Shown here piece by piece: positions 24,402-32,480 of a DNA stretch of 41,508 nucleotides (position 1 is its first letter; each line of letters begins with the position of its first letter). The notes below the pieces were generated by a model. The model worked only from the letters and a program-made list of their open reading frames with translations. It had not been told where the DNA came from and made no database searches. The DNA is from Pseudomonas sp. (GTDB lineage Bacteria; Pseudomonadota; Gammaproteobacteria; Pseudomonadales; Pseudomonadaceae), in assembly GCA_016763285.1 (NCBI GenBank), contig JAESUC010000073.1, forward strand, positions 1 through 41,508, written 5' to 3'. Both the position numbers and the translations under genes were made by a program.

Positions 24402-25049
24402 TCAGGACGCATCCTGCAGACGGATTCCCATGCCCAGCTGCTCCGACATGCAGGGCCACTCCTGCCATAATGAGCGGCGACCTTCCACGTTCATGCGCTG
24501 TTTGTATTCACTGAAATCCGGCCCCTGGAACACCTCGGCGGGCACCAGCCCATCGACGGTCACCTGAACCAGCGAGTCCAGCTCGTTGGCGAATGGCTCG
24601 CCCAGCAGATGATGCACGATCAGACTCGCCCGCGTGGTGTCCAGCGGTACCAGCTGACCTCCGCCGTGGGCGAGGTAACGATCGTTGACCTCCTCCAGCA
24701 GCCGATGGGCCAGATACGCCTCGTCGAGCAGCGCCAGCAGACCCTGATGATCGGAAGGCAGGTCCGGGGGTTGCAGGAAAAAGGATTCGGCCACCTTCAT
24801 CACCGGCAACAACTGAGGGCCGATTCGCGCCTCGGTCGCCACCGCCAGGGCCGCCTCGAGCACATCGGGCACCTGACCGATATAGCCCCGCACAAAACTC
24901 ATCAGCGTCTCTGGATCATTACCACCGTTGGCCGCAATCGAGCGGTGCAGGCTAGGCATGTGTTCCTGCAGCCAGTCACGCAGATTCGACTCCGTGGTTT
25001 CATGGTGTTCAGCCAGGCTGATGCGCTCGCGTAAAGCGATAATGTTCAT
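24402..25049 (-). CDS. Protein of unknown function, helical, 215 residues
   Basis: I do not recognise a domain. ATG 25049 is chosen over an upstream start at 25160 because CGGAG lies six bases upstream and the longer form would begin in low-quality sequence. The protein is acidic and predicted mostly helical, without signal peptide or membrane segment. Notable stretches are 'LRDWLQEHMPSLHRSIAANGG', 'EEVNDRYLAHGGG' and 'SLIVHHLLGEPFANELD', the last two with His residues, but no known metal motif. It lies upstream of and divergent from the cox cluster; its 5' region shares the 413-bp gap before coxB. Confidence 0.7.
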   Translation of the reverse strand: MNIIALRERISLAEHHETTESNLRDWLQEHMPSLHRSIAANGGNDPETLMSFVRGYIGQVPDVLEAALAVATEARIGPQLLPVMKVAESFFLQPPDLPSDHQGLLALLDEAYLAHRLLEEVNDRYLAHGGGQLVPLDTTRASLIVHHLLGEPFANELDSLVQVTVDGLVPAEVFQGPDFSEYKQRMNVEGRRSLWQEWPCMSEQLGMGIRLQDAS

Positions 25050-25268
25050 CGACGGCTCCGGTATGGCCAGCAACCCCATGGGCTGGCATGGGAAGGCATA
25101 TGTAGGACTGAAGCTAGCAGAGCACAATGATATCGTCAAAGTGACTCGCCCACGAGCCAATAGAATAAATTGCTGTCACGCCAGGAACGGTATCCTGACG
25201 GCCCCGGCGTTAGCACAAACATACAATAGGAATATTGACAAACAGCAAAAAAAGAGTCCGATGGGGGA

Positions 25269-25296
25269 TTGCCATGTGACCTGTCAGGTCTATACT
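25269..25296 (+). promoter_or_regulatory. coxB operon promoter, sigma-S-like -10
   Basis: TTGCCA (25269-25274), a 16-bp spacer and TATACT (25291-25296). The -10 context TCTATACTCAA matches the sigma-S extended -10 TCTATACTTAA at 10 of 11 positions. In P. aeruginosa the aa3 oxidase genes are known to depend on RpoS under starvation, which fits. Confidence 0.6.
25278..25290. promoter_or_regulatory. Perfect palindrome filling the coxB promoter spacer
   Basis: GACCTG-T-CAGGTC, a perfect 6+1+6 dyad, lies immediately before the -10 hexamer and occupies 13 of the 16 spacer bases. This is the position of an operator for a repressor, or of a DNA-distorting activator. The cognate protein is unknown. 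Confidence 0.5.
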
Positions 25297-25462
25297 CAAG
25301 CGGTCTGGCAGTTTTTTGGGGGGCCAGTCACTTTCCCCGTTTCCGCCCTGCGGCAGCGAGAGATAGCGATATCCGTGTTTATCCAGTCCTGATGACGATA
25401 TAAATACCCTTCCCCCCGCTCCAGAAAGAACGATAAAAACAACAAGGCAAGGGGAACCGGGA

Positions 25463-26587
25463 ATGTTGCGACATGCAAGCGCCTGGCTGGGTGGTCTGCT
25501 ATTGCTGACCCTCAGTGGCACCGTAAGCGCCAATTGGGCATTCAATATGCCCGTAGGCGTGACCGACATCAGTCGGTCGGTATTCGACCTTCACATGCTG
25601 ATCTTCTGGATCTGCGTCGTCATCGGCGTGATCGTATTCGGTGTGATGTTCTGGTCGATGTTCATGCACCGCAAGTCCCGGGGCGCAGTACCCGCGACTT
25701 TTCACGAGAACATCTCGGTCGAAGTACTCTGGACCGTTATCCCACTGCTGATTCTCATCGGAATGGCCGTGCCCGCCACCAAGACCCTGATCGATATCTA
25801 CGACGCGGAAGAATCCGACGTCGACATCATGATCACCGGCTACCAGTGGCGCTGGCAGTACAAGTATCTTGGCGAAGATGTCAGCTTTCTGAGCAACCTC
25901 GCCACCCCCCGCGAACAGATCAGCAACCAGATGGACAAGGGCGAGAACTACCTCCTCGAGGTGGATGAGCCCCTGGTGGTTCCCATCGGGCAGAAGATCC
26001 GCTTCCTGATTACTTCGGCCGACGTGATCCACTCCTGGTGGGTGCCGGCGCTGGCAGTCAAGAAGGACGCCATCCCCGGCTTCGTCAACGAGGCCTGGAC
26101 CCGTATCGAGGAGCCCGGCATCTATCGCGGCCAGTGCACCGAGTTGTGCGGCCGCGACCACGCCTTCATGCCCGTGGTCGTCGATGCCAGAACCCAGGAA
26201 GATTACGACGCCTGGCTGGCTGAAAAGAAAGCAGCCGCAGCGGCAGAAGCCGAACTGCGCGACAAGGAATGGTCCCTGGCCGAGCTGATAGAACGCGGCG
26301 AGCGCGTCTACAACACCAACTGCGCGGCCTGTCACCAGCCCGACGGCAGCGGCATGCCACCGGCATTCCCGGCGTTGAAGGGCAGCGACATGGCTCTCAA
26401 CGACATTCCCGGTCACATCAATATTGTCGTCAACGGCAAGCCAGGCACGTCCATGGCTTCCTTCGATGGCCAGCTGTCTGAAGTGGATATCGCAGCGGTA
26501 ATCACCTACGAGCGCAACGCGTGGGGCAATGACACCGGCGACGTGGTCAGCCCGATGGATATTCTCAACTTCAAAGACGGCCAATAG
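25463..26587 (+). CDS. coxB: Cytochrome c oxidase subunit II with fused cytochrome c (caa3 type)
   Basis: The product has 374 residues. A signal peptide (1-23) and two membrane helices (~42-68 and ~86-108) precede the periplasmic cupredoxin domain. The CuA ligands are H190, C225, E227, C229, H233 and M236 (GQCTELCGRDHAFM). A Lys/Ala/Glu-rich linker (~254-270) leads to a C-terminal cytochrome c with heme motif C287AAC290H291 and axial Met331. The heme c fusion makes this a caa3-type oxidase. It passes electrons from cytochrome c to subunit I. AGGGGA lies seven bases before the ATG. First gene of the operon, 9 bp from coxA. Confidence 0.97.
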   Translation: MLRHASAWLGGLLLLTLSGTVSANWAFNMPVGVTDISRSVFDLHMLIFWICVVIGVIVFGVMFWSMFMHRKSRGAVPATFHENISVEVLWTVIPLLILIGMAVPATKTLIDIYDAEESDVDIMITGYQWRWQYKYLGEDVSFLSNLATPREQISNQMDKGENYLLEVDEPLVVPIGQKIRFLITSADVIHSWWVPALAVKKDAIPGFVNEAWTRIEEPGIYRGQCTELCGRDHAFMPVVVDARTQEDYDAWLAEKKAAAAAEAELRDKEWSLAELIERGERVYNTNCAACHQPDGSGMPPAFPALKGSDMALNDIPGHINIVVNGKPGTSMASFDGQLSEVDIAAVITYERNAWGNDTGDVVSPMDILNFKDGQ

Positions 26588-26596
26588 GAGACCATC

Positions 26597-28180
26597 ATGA
26601 GTGCAGTGATCGATCATCATCACGCCGACCATGCCCATGGTCCGGCCAAAGGTCCCATGCGTTGGGTTCTGACCACCAACCACAAGGACATCGGCACGAT
26701 GTACCTGTGGTTCAGCTTCGCCATGTTCCTGCTCGGCGGCACCATGGCGATGGTTATCCGCGCCGAACTCTTCCAGCCCGGCCTTCAGTTGGTCGTACCG
26801 GAATTCTTCAATCAGATGACCACCATGCACGGCCTGATCATGGTCTTCGGCGCGGTCATGCCCGCGTTCGTCGGCCTGGCCAACTGGATGATCCCGATGA
26901 TGATCGGGGCGCCGGACATGGCTCTGCCGCGGATGAACAACTTCAGCTTCTGGCTGCTGCCGGCCGCCTTTGGTCTGCTGGTCTCCACGCTGTTCATGGA
27001 GGGCGGCGGTCCGAACTTCGGCTGGACATTCTACGCACCGCTGTCCACGACCTACGCGCCACCGAGCGTCACCTTCTTCATTTTCGCCATTCACCTGGCC
27101 GGTATCAGTTCGATCATGGGCGCGATCAACATCATCGCCACCATCATCAACCTGCGTGCCCCCGGCATGACGCTGATGAAAATGCCGCTGTTCGTCTGGA
27201 CCTGGCTGATCACCGCCTTCCTGCTGGTTGCGGTCATGCCGGTGCTGGCGGGCGTGGTGACCATGATGCTGATGGATATCAACTTCGGCACCAGCTTCTT
27301 CAGCGCTGCCGGCGGCGGCGACCCGGTGATGTTCCAGCATATCTTCTGGTTCTTCGGGCATCCCGAGGTGTACATCATGATCCTGCCGGCCTTCGGCGCG
27401 GTGAGCATGATCATCCCGGCCTTTTCCCGCAAGCCGCTGTTCGGCTATACCTCGATGGTCTATGCCACCGCGGCCATCGCCTTCCTGTCGTTCGTGGTAT
27501 GGGCTCACCACATGTTCACCGTCGGCATCCCGCTGACCGGCGAGCTGTTCTTCATGTATGCCACGCTGCTGATCGCCGTACCCACCGGGGTCAAGGTGTT
27601 CAACTGGGTCAGCACCATGTTCCGTGGCTCGCTGACCTTCGAGGCGCCGATGCTGTTCGCCGTCGCCTTCGTGATCCTTTTCACCATCGGCGGTTTCTCG
27701 GGTCTGATGCTGGCCATCGCCCCGGCTGACTTCCAGTATCACGACACCTACTTCGTGGTGGCGCACTTCCACTACGTCCTGGTGCCCGGCGCGATCTTCG
27801 GCATCTTCGCCTCCGCCTACTACTGGCTGCCCAAGTGGACCGGTCACATGTACGACGAAGTGCTGGCCAAGACCCACTTCTGGATGTCGTTCGTGGGCAT
27901 GAACCTGGCGTTCTTCCCCATGCACTTCATCGGCCTGGCCGGTATGCCGCGCCGTATTCCGGACTACAACATGATGTTCGCCAACTTCAACATGGTTTCG
28001 TCCATCGGGGCGTTCATGTTCGGCGCAACCCAGCTGCTGTTCCTGTTCATCGTGATCAAGTGCATCAAGGGTGGCCCGAAAGCCGCCGCCAAGCCATGGG
28101 ATGGTGCAGAAGGTCTGGAGTGGACGGTGCCCTCGCCGGCGCCGTATCACACCTTCAGCACCCCGCCGGAAGTGAAATAG
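26597..28180 (+). CDS. coxA: Cytochrome c oxidase subunit I (heme-copper oxidase)
   Basis: The product has 527 residues, about 12 membrane helices. Heme a ligands are H78 and H392; the heme a3 ligand is H390. CuB ligands are H255 (in WFFGHPEVYI), H304 and H305, with the cross-linked Tyr259. This is the catalytic core that reduces O2 and pumps protons. 'FGAVMPAFVGLANWMIPMMIGAPD' includes the D-channel residues of A1-type enzymes. The His-rich N-terminus (HHHADHAHG) precedes the first helix. AGGAG lies eight bases before the ATG. Confidence 0.98.
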   Translation: MSAVIDHHHADHAHGPAKGPMRWVLTTNHKDIGTMYLWFSFAMFLLGGTMAMVIRAELFQPGLQLVVPEFFNQMTTMHGLIMVFGAVMPAFVGLANWMIPMMIGAPDMALPRMNNFSFWLLPAAFGLLVSTLFMEGGGPNFGWTFYAPLSTTYAPPSVTFFIFAIHLAGISSIMGAINIIATIINLRAPGMTLMKMPLFVWTWLITAFLLVAVMPVLAGVVTMMLMDINFGTSFFSAAGGGDPVMFQHIFWFFGHPEVYIMILPAFGAVSMIIPAFSRKPLFGYTSMVYATAAIAFLSFVVWAHHMFTVGIPLTGELFFMYATLLIAVPTGVKVFNWVSTMFRGSLTFEAPMLFAVAFVILFTIGGFSGLMLAIAPADFQYHDTYFVVAHFHYVLVPGAIFGIFASAYYWLPKWTGHMYDEVLAKTHFWMSFVGMNLAFFPMHFIGLAGMPRRIPDYNMMFANFNMVSSIGAFMFGATQLLFLFIVIKCIKGGPKAAAKPWDGAEGLEWTVPSPAPYHTFSTPPEVK

Positions 28181-28192
28181 GAGGACGCCGTG

Positions 28193-28756
28193 ATGCGTGA
28201 AGGCATGAGCACAAAAAGTCTGGTTGGGCGTCTGGTGGTACTGGTCGCCGGCATGTTCGGATTCGGCTTTCTGCTGGTCCCGATCTATGACGTGATGTGC
28301 GATGCCTTCGGCATCAACGGCAAGACCAACAGCTCCGCCTATGAGGACACCGGCCAGACCGTGGACGAGTCGCGCTCGGTACGGGTGCAGTTCCTGTCAA
28401 CCAATGCCCAGGGCATGGTCTGGACCTTCGGGCCGGAAGGCAACGAACTGGTCATGCATCCCGGCGAAACCCGGGAAATGATCTTCACCGCCCACAACCC
28501 GACCGACAGGCCCATGGTTGCCCAGGCCGTACCTAGCGTGTCGCCCTCGAAAGCGGCCGCGTATTTCCACAAGACCGAATGCTTCTGCTTTACCCAGCAG
28601 ACCCTGCAGGCCGGTGAAACCGTGGAAATGCCGGTGCGCTTCATTGTCGATCCGGAGCTGCCACGGGAAGTCCACCGCCTGACCCTGGCCTACACCTTAT
28701 TTGATATCACTGATCGCATGGCCGGCCCCGACGTGGCGGCGGTGCACAGCAACTGA
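28193..28756 (+). CDS. ctaG: Cytochrome c oxidase assembly factor CtaG/Cox11
   Basis: The 187-residue product has one N-terminal membrane helix (~11-30) and an immunoglobulin-like periplasmic domain. The copper-binding C130-F-C132-F motif (TECFCFTQQ) is intact, as is C36 near the end of the helix. It delivers copper to the CuB centre of subunit I. ATG 28193 is preferred to GTG 28190 because AGGAGG (28179-28184) is then eight bases upstream. It lies between coxA and coxC, the standard order. Confidence 0.96.
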   Translation: MREGMSTKSLVGRLVVLVAGMFGFGFLLVPIYDVMCDAFGINGKTNSSAYEDTGQTVDESRSVRVQFLSTNAQGMVWTFGPEGNELVMHPGETREMIFTAHNPTDRPMVAQAVPSVSPSKAAAYFHKTECFCFTQQTLQAGETVEMPVRFIVDPELPREVHRLTLAYTLFDITDRMAGPDVAAVHSN

Positions 28757-28785
28757 ATCTGACTGCCTGACAAGGAGAACAAGAG

Positions 28786-29676
28786 ATGGCGAGTCATCAA
28801 GCACACGAAACGCACGAAGCCTATTACGTACCGGCGCAGAGCAAATGGCCCATAGTCGGATCGATCGGCATGCTCGTCTCCGTATTCGGTGGCGGCACCA
28901 TGATGGTCAGCAACGGCGAAAGCGGTCATCTGATCCTGCTGGCAGGCATACTGATCCTGACCTGGATGATGTTCGGCTGGTTTGGCGACGTGGTCAAGGA
29001 GACCCATCAGGGCCTGTACAGCGCCCAGATGGATCGCTCCTTCCGCATGGGCATGGGCTGGTTCATCTTTTCCGAAGTCATGTTCTTCGCCGCATTCTTC
29101 GGCGCACTCTTCTATGTGCGTACCTTTGCCGGCCCCTGGCTCGGTGGTGAGGGCGACAAGGGCGTCGCCAGCATGCTCTGGCCGAACTTCGAGTATGTAT
29201 GGCCGCTGATGACCAACCCCGATCCGTCCCTGTTTCCGGGGCCGAAGGAAATCATCAGCCCCTGGCAGCTGCCGCTGATCAACACCATCATCCTGATCAC
29301 CTCGAGTGTGACGGTGACCTTTGCCCACCACGCGCTACGGGCCAACAAGCGCGGCGCGCTGAAGGCCTGGCTGGGGCTGACCGTGGCCCTCGCGGTGGTG
29401 TTCCTCGGGCTGCAGATAGCGGAATATTTCCACGCCTACAACGACCTGGGGCTGACCCTGGATTCGGGGATCTACGGCGCCACCTTCTTCATGCTGACCG
29501 GCTTCCACGGCGCCCACGTGTTCATGGGGACCATCATTCTGGCGGTCATGCTGGCGCGGATATACAAGGGCCACTTCACCCCGGAAAACCATTTCGGTTT
29601 CGAGGCCGCCAGCTGGTACTGGCACTTTGTCGACGTGGTCTGGGTAGGACTGTTTATCTTCGTCTACATTTTCTGA
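28786..29676 (+). CDS. coxC: Cytochrome c oxidase subunit III
   Basis: The product has 296 residues, seven membrane helices. Recognisable blocks are 'RMGMGWFIFSEVMFFAAFFGALFY', which holds the conserved Glu of helix III, 'ITSSVTVTFAHHALR', 'GFHGAHVFMGTIIL' and 'FEAASWYWHFVDVVWVGLFIFVY'. It stabilises subunit I and helps proton uptake. AAGGAG lies just before the ATG. The last gene of the coxB-A-ctaG-C run; a strong hairpin (29688-29719) follows. Confidence 0.97.
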   Translation: MASHQAHETHEAYYVPAQSKWPIVGSIGMLVSVFGGGTMMVSNGESGHLILLAGILILTWMMFGWFGDVVKETHQGLYSAQMDRSFRMGMGWFIFSEVMFFAAFFGALFYVRTFAGPWLGGEGDKGVASMLWPNFEYVWPLMTNPDPSLFPGPKEIISPWQLPLINTIILITSSVTVTFAHHALRANKRGALKAWLGLTVALAVVFLGLQIAEYFHAYNDLGLTLDSGIYGATFFMLTGFHGAHVFMGTIILAVMLARIYKGHFTPENHFGFEAASWYWHFVDVVWVGLFIFVYIF

Positions 29677-29687
29677 GGCTGCGGGTT

Positions 29688-29719
29688 GGCGGGTTGGCTG
29701 GCAACCCGGCCAACCCGCC
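29688..29719. terminator. Strong hairpin between coxC and the twin-transmembrane gene
   Basis: GGCGGGTTGGC (29688-29698) and GCCAACCCGCC (29709-29719) form a perfect 11-bp GC-rich stem with a ten-base loop. It lies between the stops of two convergent genes. There is no T-run on either side, so it may serve as a bidirectional 3'-end stabiliser or a weak terminator. Confidence 0.5.
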
Positions 29720-29745
29720 ATGCGCGAAGGTTCAGTAACAAGAGT

Positions 29746-29958
29746 TCAGTGCAGCCAGGGGGTATTCCAGGTGAACTGCCCGGACCAGAACCCGTAGGCA
29801 ATCAGCAACATGGTTGCCACCGTCAGGGCAATGCGTACACTCAAGGCAGTGACCAGGCGGCTCTGCCCGCCGGTGTCCTTGACCAGGAAGAACAGGCCGC
29901 TGAACAGACTGACGAGAATCGCCAGCAACAGGGCCAGAATGGTCAGTTTCAACCACAT
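29746..29958 (-). CDS. Twin-transmembrane protein (DUF2909 family)
   Basis: The product has 70 residues with two hydrophobic helices, MWLKLTILALLLAILVSLF and ALTVATMLLIAYGFW, joined by 'FFLVKDTGGQSRLVTAL'. This matches the small DUF2909 proteins that sit inside cox clusters of Pseudomonas and relatives. Function is unknown; a role in oxidase assembly is inferred from the neighbourhood. The MWLK start (29958) is chosen because it fits the family; ATG 29976 would add six residues without a better ribosome site. It is the only gene of the cluster on the minus strand. Confidence 0.85.
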   Translation of the reverse strand: MWLKLTILALLLAILVSLFSGLFFLVKDTGGQSRLVTALSVRIALTVATMLLIAYGFWSGQFTWNTPWLH

Positions 29959-30022
29959 AAGCGAAGATCCATGCATGTGAAGGGTTCGGTCAGTATAGAC
30001 CCTGCAGTTCCTCAAGGTAGCC

Positions 30023-30766
30023 ATGTCTGACAACCCTTTTAGAGTATCGCGTTTTGCCCCCGGCTGGCCCCTGGTTGCCCTGGTGGCATTCTTTCTTCCG
30101 GTGCTGGTTGCCCTGGGCTTCTGGCAACTCGAGCGCGCCGAGGAAAAGCGTCTGATGCAGGCACAGATGGATGCCAGCCGCAGCGCCGTAGCCGTCCCGC
30201 TCGATGGGCTGCCAACCACCGGCATCAACGCCTGGCGCCCCGTACAGATGCAGGGCATTTTCGATCCGGAGCTGATCTGGCTGCTCGACAATCGCATCCG
30301 CGACGGCAAGGCGGGCCTGGAGGTGCTGCAGGTGTTCATCGATGCCGACACCGGCAAACGCCTGATAGTCAATCGTGGCTGGCTACCCTGGCCGGACCGC
30401 CGTGACGTACCCAGCGTGTCGACACCGCGTGGTTCCCAGCGCCTGGACGCCGAAGTCCTGCCGCCGACGGAGCAGGGCTTTACCCTCGGCACCACCCATA
30501 CCCAGCCTGGCTGGCCCAAGCTGATCAGCCGGGTCGATCTGGAAGCGATGACCGAGGCCAGTGGTGAAACACTGCTGCCCTGGATGGCGCGCCTGCGCAC
30601 CGGCAGCGACGCCGCATTGACCCTCGACTGGCCTGCTCTGCCGATGACATCCAGCAAGCACACCGCCTATGCCGTGCAATGGTTTGCATTGGCCCTGGCC
30701 CTGCTGGCACTCTTCGTATGGGCCGGACTGCGGCCCGAACCCTCGGAGAAAAATAACAATGCATGA
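30023..30766 (+). CDS. SURF1 family oxidase assembly protein
   Basis: The product has 247 residues. The SURF1 layout is two membrane helices, ~15-35 and ~217-237, flanking a soluble domain. Signature segments are 'GFWQLERAEEKR' after helix 1, 'WLLDNRIRDGKAGLEVLQVF', 'LIVNRGWLPW' and 'KHTAYAVQWFALALA' at helix 2. It helps to deliver heme a to subunit I. It overlaps the next gene by eight bases, and its start is divergent from the twin-transmembrane gene. Confidence 0.95.
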   Translation: MSDNPFRVSRFAPGWPLVALVAFFLPVLVALGFWQLERAEEKRLMQAQMDASRSAVAVPLDGLPTTGINAWRPVQMQGIFDPELIWLLDNRIRDGKAGLEVLQVFIDADTGKRLIVNRGWLPWPDRRDVPSVSTPRGSQRLDAEVLPPTEQGFTLGTTHTQPGWPKLISRVDLEAMTEASGETLLPWMARLRTGSDAALTLDWPALPMTSSKHTAYAVQWFALALALLALFVWAGLRPEPSEKNNNA

Positions 30767-31361
30767 CCGGGAACAACCTGCAGTAACGGCCCCGAAACCA
30801 CGCGGGCAACTCAAATTGCTGGCGATATTCGCCATTGTACTGGTCCCCATGCTGGTGGCGGGCCTGATGGCCAAGCTGGGCGTGGGCATCCCCGATAGCC
30901 AGACCAATCGAACAGATCTGATCGAGCCGGCCATCAGCGTTGAAGACTGGCAACTGGATATTCAGCCGGTGGGTTACGGCTCGCCCTGGCGACTGGTGGT
31001 GAGCAGCCCCGGTAGCTGCGAGCAGACCTGTCTGGAACTGATCCACGAAGCACGTCAGATCAATGTTGCCCTGGGTCGGGAGGCGGGCCGGGTGGAGCAC
31101 CTGATCGCCCTCGGCGCACCTGCCTCGGAGGATCTGCTGGAGCGTTTCGCACAGGAGTACCCGCGCCTGGAGCAGGCCCGTCTGGATCGCGATGCCTATG
31201 CGCGCAGCCTGTCTGCTCATCCCGAAGGCTGGCGTGAAGGGCCGCAGCTGTGGCTGATCGACCCACTCGGCAGGGTAGTGCTGCATCAGGACCCGGCCGC
31301 CCCCGGCAAGCAGTTGCTGGATGATCTCAAACATCTGTTGAAAGTGTCCAAGGTAGGGTGA
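30759..31361 (+). CDS. SCO-like CxxxC protein of the cox cluster, third ligand not seen
   Basis: The product has 200 residues. One N-terminal membrane helix (~19-40) anchors a periplasmic domain. C87-EQT-C91 in 'SSPGSCEQTCLELI' lines up with the CxxxC copper/thiol site of SCO proteins, and 'PQLWLIDPLGRVVLHQ' resembles the SCO late strand. The His that completes the SCO copper site (as in 'VDHSG') is not present at that position here. It may be a thiol-disulfide partner for CuA assembly instead of a copper carrier. Homologues of unknown role lie at the same place in Pseudomonas cox clusters. ATG 30759 overlaps SURF1. Confidence 0.8.
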   Translation: MHDREQPAVTAPKPRGQLKLLAIFAIVLVPMLVAGLMAKLGVGIPDSQTNRTDLIEPAISVEDWQLDIQPVGYGSPWRLVVSSPGSCEQTCLELIHEARQINVALGREAGRVEHLIALGAPASEDLLERFAQEYPRLEQARLDRDAYARSLSAHPEGWREGPQLWLIDPLGRVVLHQDPAAPGKQLLDDLKHLLKVSKVG

Positions 31362-31366
31362 CGACC

Positions 31367-32407
31367 ATGCGCAAACCCGGTTATGTGTTTGCCCTCTGCG
31401 CGCTGGCGCTGGGCTTTGTTGTGGTGATCCTCGGGGCCTACACCCGACTGGTCCATGCCGGCCTGGGCTGCCCGGACTGGCCCGGGTGTTACGGCTTTAT
31501 CGGCGTGCCCCGCTCGGCCGAATCGATCGAGCTCGCCCAGTTGCGCTTTCCGGACGATCCGGTGGAGGCCTTCAAGGCCTGGGCCGAAATGATCCACCGC
31601 TATGTCGCCGGTCTACTGGGGCTGGTGATCCTCGGGCTGGCCCTGTTCAGCCTGCGCAAGCGCCGCATTCCGGGCTATCCGGTCGGTCTGAGTGTCGGTC
31701 TGCTGCTGCTGGTCATCTGTCAGGCAGCCTTCGGCATGTGGACAGTGACCTGGAAGCTCTGGCCGCAGATTGTGACCCTGCACCTGCTCGGCGGCTTCGC
31801 CACCCTGAGTCTGCTTCTGCTGCTGATACTCCGGTTGTCCGGCAGCTATGCCCCGCTGTCGCCGCGCAAGGTGGTCGTGCGGCTGCGCTATTTCGCCCGC
31901 TTCGCGCTGATCGTGGTGATAGGCCAGATCATGCTTGGCGGCTGGACCAGTACCAACTATGCCGCCCTGGCCTGTGTCGATCTGCCCACCTGCCATGGCG
32001 TCTGGTGGCCGGAAATGGATTTTGCGGCAGGCTTTCATCTGTTCCACGAGATCGGTCCGAATTATCTGGGCGGTATTCTTATGGGCGAGGGCCGCACGGC
32101 CATCCATGTCACCCACCGTATCGGTGCGGTGATCACCAGTGTGGTACTGCTGCTGCTCGCCTGGCGCATGTTCGAGGTCGGCCTGGGCCGCCTGGCTTGC
32201 CTACTGCTGGCGGTGCTGGCACTGCAGGTCAGCCTGGGCATCAGCAATGTACTGCTGCACCTGCCGCTGGCAGTGGCTGTTGCACACAACGCGGTGGGCG
32301 CTGTACTGCTGCTGACGATGGTGGCGATCAACTATCGCCTGCGGGCGCCGGCGAAAAATGCGTTTTTCAGTCCGGATCGGACATCCGGCCTGCTGGCCTC
32401 ACGTTGA
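31367..32407 (+). CDS. ctaA: Heme A synthase
   Basis: The product has 346 residues, eight membrane helices. Heme ligands are H77 (EMIHRY), H139 (TLHLLGG), H250 (VTHRIGA) and H307 (VAHNAVGA). The first periplasmic loop keeps the Cys pair C35/C41 in GCPDWPGC, seen in CtaA enzymes. It oxidises heme O to heme A. ATG 31367 is chosen over GTG 31358 because AGGG is then at normal spacing. A 73-bp gap separates it from ctaB. Confidence 0.96.
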   Translation: MRKPGYVFALCALALGFVVVILGAYTRLVHAGLGCPDWPGCYGFIGVPRSAESIELAQLRFPDDPVEAFKAWAEMIHRYVAGLLGLVILGLALFSLRKRRIPGYPVGLSVGLLLLVICQAAFGMWTVTWKLWPQIVTLHLLGGFATLSLLLLLILRLSGSYAPLSPRKVVVRLRYFARFALIVVIGQIMLGGWTSTNYAALACVDLPTCHGVWWPEMDFAAGFHLFHEIGPNYLGGILMGEGRTAIHVTHRIGAVITSVVLLLLAWRMFEVGLGRLACLLLAVLALQVSLGISNVLLHLPLAVAVAHNAVGAVLLLTMVAINYRLRAPAKNAFFSPDRTSGLLASR

Positions 32408-32480
32408 ACCCTGGCGCATACTGGCAGACAAACCTATAACTCTAACAATGGTGAACGCCACGGCGTTCGGGGGAAGCTTG

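Larger units (their letters stand above)
25050..25462. other. 413-bp intergenic region upstream of coxB
   Basis: No gene is supported here. It contains the coxB promoter (25269-25296) with its spacer palindrome, a T6G6 run (25312-25323) and an AT-rich leader of about 160 bases between the predicted start of transcription and the coxB ATG. A second AT-rich patch (GATATAAAT near 25396) lacks a good -35. A promoter for the divergent unknown gene must lie at the left end but I cannot pick one. Confidence 0.6.

Noticed and set aside
25286-25295. TATAGACCTG (minus strand) in the coxB promoter as a TetR box
   Set aside because: The match ends after TAGACC, and the site is better explained by the -10 plus the local palindrome.
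25499-28150. 883-codon open frame antisense to coxB and coxA
   Set aside because: It is a shadow frame caused by GC-rich codon bias. The product is full of His/Asp/Gln/Gly without any fold pattern, and the sense genes are certain.
29994-30001. TATAGACC upstream of SURF1 as a third TetR box
   Set aside because: Only eight bases match and the bases after it (CTGCAG) do not continue the core; it may simply be a -10 element.
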